DNA of 26,067 nt from DAOTWY01 sp003696565 (GTDB taxonomy: Bacteria; Chloroflexota; Anaerolineae; Aggregatilineales; Phototrophicaceae): positions 1 to 26,067 of the forward strand of contig DAOTWY010000096.1 in the NCBI GenBank assembly GCA_034435635.1, in the 5' to 3' direction. The number at the start of each line of letters is the position of its first letter. The stretch's first letter is position 1. Positions 23,154 to 26,067 of the stretch are shown here, one piece after another. The notes below the pieces were generated by a model, which saw only the letters and a program-made list of their open reading frames with translations, was not told where the DNA came from and ran no database searches. Made by a program: the position numbers and the translations under genes.

Positions 23154-25175
23154 ATGCGACAGTTTGAATTAGTCTCAGAATTTAAGCCAACTGGAGACCA
23201 ACCTAAAGCTATTGAGCAGTTAGTTGACGGTGTGCTAAAAGGGTATCAGCACCAAGTATTGTTAGGTGCAACCGGAACCGGAAAAACATATGTTGCTGCT
23301 TCGGTCGTTCAACAGCTTCAACGCCCCACACTTGTTTTGGCGCATAACAAAACATTGGCGGCGCAACTCTATGCTGAGTTCAAAGAATTCTTCCCTAAAA
23401 ATGCGGTTGAATATTTCGTCAGTTATTATGATTATTATCAACCGGAAGCTTATGTTCCACGGCACGATTTACACATCGAAAAACAGACGCAAATCAATGA
23501 ACATATTGATCGGTTGCGGCTGGCAGCTTCTGCCGCTTTGATGTCGCGTCGAGATGTGTTGATTGTTGCCTCTGTATCATGTATTTATGGTATTGGTGAC
23601 CCTCAAGCTTGGTCAAAATCAATGGTAGAGCTGAAAGTCGGCTCATCGGATTTGCGGCGCGATCTCATTCTCAAAAAACTTGTGAATATCCAATATACCC
23701 GTAATGATATGGATTTCCGGCGTGGAACGTTCCGTGTGCGTGGGGATACTCTAGAAGTATTCCCTGCATATGCAGAAACGGCTTATCGAATTGCGATGTT
23801 TGGGGATGAAATTGAGCGCATCACGGAGTTTGATCCACTGACTGGCGAAGTTTTAGATCAGTTTGACGATGTTGTGATTTGGCCCGCTAAGCAGTTTGTC
23901 TCTGATGATGATAAAATGCGGCAGGCACTTCATGACATTGAGCAGGAGCTTGAGGAGCAGATTAAATATTTTCGTGATAACGGCAAACTCGTGGAAGCTC
24001 AACGTATTGAGCAGCGTACTCGTTATGATCTGGAAATGCTACGTGAGGTTGGCTATTGCTCCGGTATTGAAAACTATTCTCGTCATATGGATCAACGCCC
24101 ACCAGGGAGTGCGCCACATACATTAATTGACTATTTCCCAGATGACTTTTTGCTGATTGTGGATGAAAGCCATATGACTATTCCACAGGTGCGGGGCATG
24201 TATAATGGAGATCGGGCGCGTAAACAAACCTTGATTGATTTCGGCTTTCGTTTACCAAGTGCATTAGATAACCGTCCACTCAAGTTTGAAGAGTTTTTAG
24301 AACGTATCAACCAAGTCATTTACACTTCTGCAACCCCTGGACCATTTGAAACACAGCAAGCCCAACAGATTGTCCAGCAGATTATCCGCCCGACGGGTAT
24401 TCTTGACCCTATTTGCGAAGTCCGCCCGGTGGAAGGGCAGATAGATGACCTTTTACAAGAGGTGGCTGCGCGGGTAAAACACAAACAGCGCGCCATTATC
24501 ACAACCCTGACGCAACGTATGGCGGAAGAACTTGCAGGGTATCTTAATGAAATCGGCATCAAAGCGCATTATCTCCATGCGGAAATTGATACCCTAGAAC
24601 GGGTGGAAATCCTGCGTGATTTACGCTTGGGTGTGTACGATGTTGTTGTGGGGATTAACCTTCTACGGGAGGGAATCGACTTACCGGAAGTCTCTCTTGT
24701 TGTTATTTTGGATGCAGATAAAGAGGGATTTTTGCGCTCTGAATCCGCTTTAATTCAGATTATCGGGCGGGCAGCGCGCCATATTGAAGGCAAAGTGATA
24801 CTTTATGCGGATAAAATGACCCCAGCGATGAAAAAGGCACTAGCAGAAACAGAACGCCGCCGCCGGATTCAACAAGCGTATAATGATGAGCACGGCATTA
24901 CCCCTGCGAGCATCGTGAAAGAAGTGCGTGATCTAACAGACCGTGTGCGTTCCATGGTGCAGGAACCAGGTGATGAGGCACAACCTGACGTTGATATAAC
25001 TCATATGCCGCCTAATGAAATTCATCGCTTGATCAAAGAACTAGAAAAAGAGATGAAGAAAGCGGCGCAGTCTCTTGAGTTTGAGAAGGCGGCTGCTCTG
25101 CGGGATCAACTTTTTGAGATGCGGGGTCTCTTAGCAGAAAAATATGGGGATCAAGTTGATCTCATTTTGGATTAA
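23154..25175 (+). CDS. uvrB: UvrABC system protein B (excinuclease helicase subunit)
   Basis: The 673-residue product is full length for UvrB, the damage-verifying subunit of nucleotide excision repair that receives DNA from UvrA and loads UvrC. It has Walker A G-A-T-G-T-G-K-T (38-45), the DNA-wedging beta-hairpin YYDYYQPEAYVP (91-102), D-E-S-H (337-340), helicase motifs near the end (G-I-N-L-L-R-E-G-I-D and Q-I-I-G-R-A-A-R) and a C-terminal UVR coiled-coil domain (about 622-657, LEFEKAAALRDQ) that binds UvrC. AAGGGA lies 6 nt before ATG 23154. It has its own SOS-type promoter and is not an operon member of the cyclase gene. No terminator is visible after it. Confidence 0.98.
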   Translation: MRQFELVSEFKPTGDQPKAIEQLVDGVLKGYQHQVLLGATGTGKTYVAASVVQQLQRPTLVLAHNKTLAAQLYAEFKEFFPKNAVEYFVSYYDYYQPEAYVPRHDLHIEKQTQINEHIDRLRLAASAALMSRRDVLIVASVSCIYGIGDPQAWSKSMVELKVGSSDLRRDLILKKLVNIQYTRNDMDFRRGTFRVRGDTLEVFPAYAETAYRIAMFGDEIERITEFDPLTGEVLDQFDDVVIWPAKQFVSDDDKMRQALHDIEQELEEQIKYFRDNGKLVEAQRIEQRTRYDLEMLREVGYCSGIENYSRHMDQRPPGSAPHTLIDYFPDDFLLIVDESHMTIPQVRGMYNGDRARKQTLIDFGFRLPSALDNRPLKFEEFLERINQVIYTSATPGPFETQQAQQIVQQIIRPTGILDPICEVRPVEGQIDDLLQEVAARVKHKQRAIITTLTQRMAEELAGYLNEIGIKAHYLHAEIDTLERVEILRDLRLGVYDVVVGINLLREGIDLPEVSLVVILDADKEGFLRSESALIQIIGRAARHIEGKVILYADKMTPAMKKALAETERRRRIQQAYNDEHGITPASIVKEVRDLTDRVRSMVQEPGDEAQPDVDITHMPPNEIHRLIKELEKEMKKAAQSLEFEKAAALRDQLFEMRGLLAEKYGDQVDLILD

Positions 25176-25268
25176 TACCTCATATTTTGTCATCTTGTCT
25201 TAATGGCATCTATCACGGCAAAACGGTATATTATATTAAAAAGTGAGAGATATGCCAGGGTTTTGACC

Positions 25269-26067
25269 GTGAAAAAACGCAACACAATCTTAGTGGTCGA
25301 TGATTTACCCGATAATATTGAGATCATTAGCCGTCTTCTAGAAATGCGAGGGCATCTTGTTGTCAAAACGTATAGCGGATTAGATGCCCTTAAGTTGATT
25401 CCAGATTTGATGCCAGACCTGATTTTATTAGATATCATGATGCCTAAAATAAGTGGGATAGATGTTTGTCTTCAACTTAAAGCGGACGAAAAAACCAAAC
25501 ATATCCCAATCATTTTTATGACTGCTTTGGATAGCACGCTGGATAAAATACGGGGCTTAGAGGCGGGCGCAGTAGATTACATCACCAAGCCGTTGCATCA
25601 CCAAGAAGTCATCACTCGTGTGGAGACACATCTTGAATTATATAATCATCGCCGGGAAATTGAACGTCTGCGTGAACAAGAACGCCGCATGTATGAAACA
25701 CTCTCTGAAATCAAAGATGATCTAATACAAACAGCTTCCCATGATCTCAAAAGTCCTCTTAGTACTATTCGAATGGCGATCCACTTGTTAGAAAAACACG
25801 GACGATCTGATGATGAACGGGGAAAGCGTTATATTCAAATGCTTAAAGACGGTAGCGGGCAAATACAAAACCTGATTAATGATCTGTTGGATATTGCCAA
25901 GCTGGAAACTGGGATGGAAATCCATCTCGAAAACGTTCATCTAATGTCTTTTGTACAAAACATTGTGGTGCAATATCAAGAAAAATCTTCACAGAAAAAC
26001 CTACGCTTTAGTACGAAATTACTAATTGCTGATGATGAAACCGCTTCTTTTGACCCCAAACGCATGA
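25269..26067 (+). CDS. Receiver-histidine kinase fusion, 3' truncated by the window end
   Basis: An open frame runs from GTG 25269 to the last base, about 266 residues. The N-terminal receiver (1-125) has L-V-V-D-D, phospho-acceptor Asp55 in L-L-D-I-M-M-P, a Thr in F-M-T-A and a Lys in Y-I-T-K-P. A coiled coil (about 126-150, rich in Arg and Glu) leads to a HisKA domain with A-S-H-D-L-K-S-P-L and His158; the ATPase domain is only just reached. This order (receiver before transmitter, no membrane segment) is common in cytosolic kinases that relay signals from a separate input kinase. AGGG (25257-25260) lies 8 nt before the GTG. An in-frame TTG at 25263 is less likely. Confidence 0.88.
   Translation, partial: MKKRNTILVVDDLPDNIEIISRLLEMRGHLVVKTYSGLDALKLIPDLMPDLILLDIMMPKISGIDVCLQLKADEKTKHIPIIFMTALDSTLDKIRGLEAGAVDYITKPLHHQEVITRVETHLELYNHRREIERLREQERRMYETLSEIKDDLIQTASHDLKSPLSTIRMAIHLLEKHGRSDDERGKRYIQMLKDGSGQIQNLINDLLDIAKLETGMEIHLENVHLMSFVQNIVVQYQEKSSQKNLRFSTKLLIADDETASFDPKRM

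Noticed and set aside
22900..23172. 90-codon + strand ORF bridging the cyclase end and the uvrB start
   Set aside because: It runs out of frame through the conserved end of the cyclase domain and the uvrB promoter and operator; no ribosome binding site.
1..26067. CRISPR arrays, tRNA or rRNA genes, insertion-sequence ends, phage genes
   Set aside because: None seen: intergenic gaps are all under about 230 bp, hold no spaced repeats or cloverleaf patterns, and no transposase or integrase motif was found.

Overview
The window looks like a piece of a moderate-GC (high 40s percent by eye) chromosome of a Chloroflexota bacterium, probably Anaerolineae-like. This is inference from gene content: a run of polytopic GT-C-type glycosyltransferases, several multi-GAF signalling proteins, WSPDG beta-propeller and Gly-rich lipoprotein genes, and a 'Gram-positive' type LexA operator (GAAC-N4-GTTC) in front of uvrB, a box type known from Bacillus and from Dehalococcoides. 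There are no rRNA or tRNA genes, no CRISPR array, no transposase and no insertion-sequence ends.

Layout. (1) 1-1716, + strand: the 3' part of a WbaP/EpsL-type sugar-1-phosphate transferase and, directly abutting it, a membrane-anchored beta-propeller protein. (2) 1723-2885, - strand: two paralogous small secreted/lipoprotein genes, each with its own promoter and separated by a strong hairpin terminator. (3) 3039-12145, + strand: a dense, probably co-transcribed array of five large GT-C-like membrane proteins. It is interrupted in the middle by two tandem Mrr-type methylation-dependent restriction endonucleases that are translationally coupled to the neighbouring glycosyltransferase genes. A 58-codon ORF fills the only sizeable gap. 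(4) 12185-17197, + strand: a coiled-coil PspA-like protein, a 858-residue histidine kinase with a degenerate receiver and GAF domains, and two OmpR-family response regulators. Hairpin terminators follow both regulators. (5) 17266-20903, - strand: two tandem dynamin-like GTPases. (6) 21033-25175, + strand: a three-GAF class III adenylate cyclase and SOS-controlled uvrB. (7) 25269-end: a receiver-histidine kinase fusion cut by the window end.

How the parts may fit. Regions 1 and 3 point to envelope polysaccharide or lipid-linked glycan assembly: an initiating phosphoglycosyl transferase followed by extracytoplasmic GT-C transferases that use polyprenyl-linked donors. Regions 4-6 combine a PspA-like membrane protein, a cytosolic multi-GAF kinase, two regulators, a dynamin pair and a cAMP-producing enzyme. 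Together they could form a membrane-stress sensing and repair neighbourhood, but the link is proximity only. The most unusual features are the Mrr pair embedded in the glycosyltransferase operon, the tandem dynamin-like pair beside signalling genes, and the pseudo-receiver kinase with an atypical H-box.
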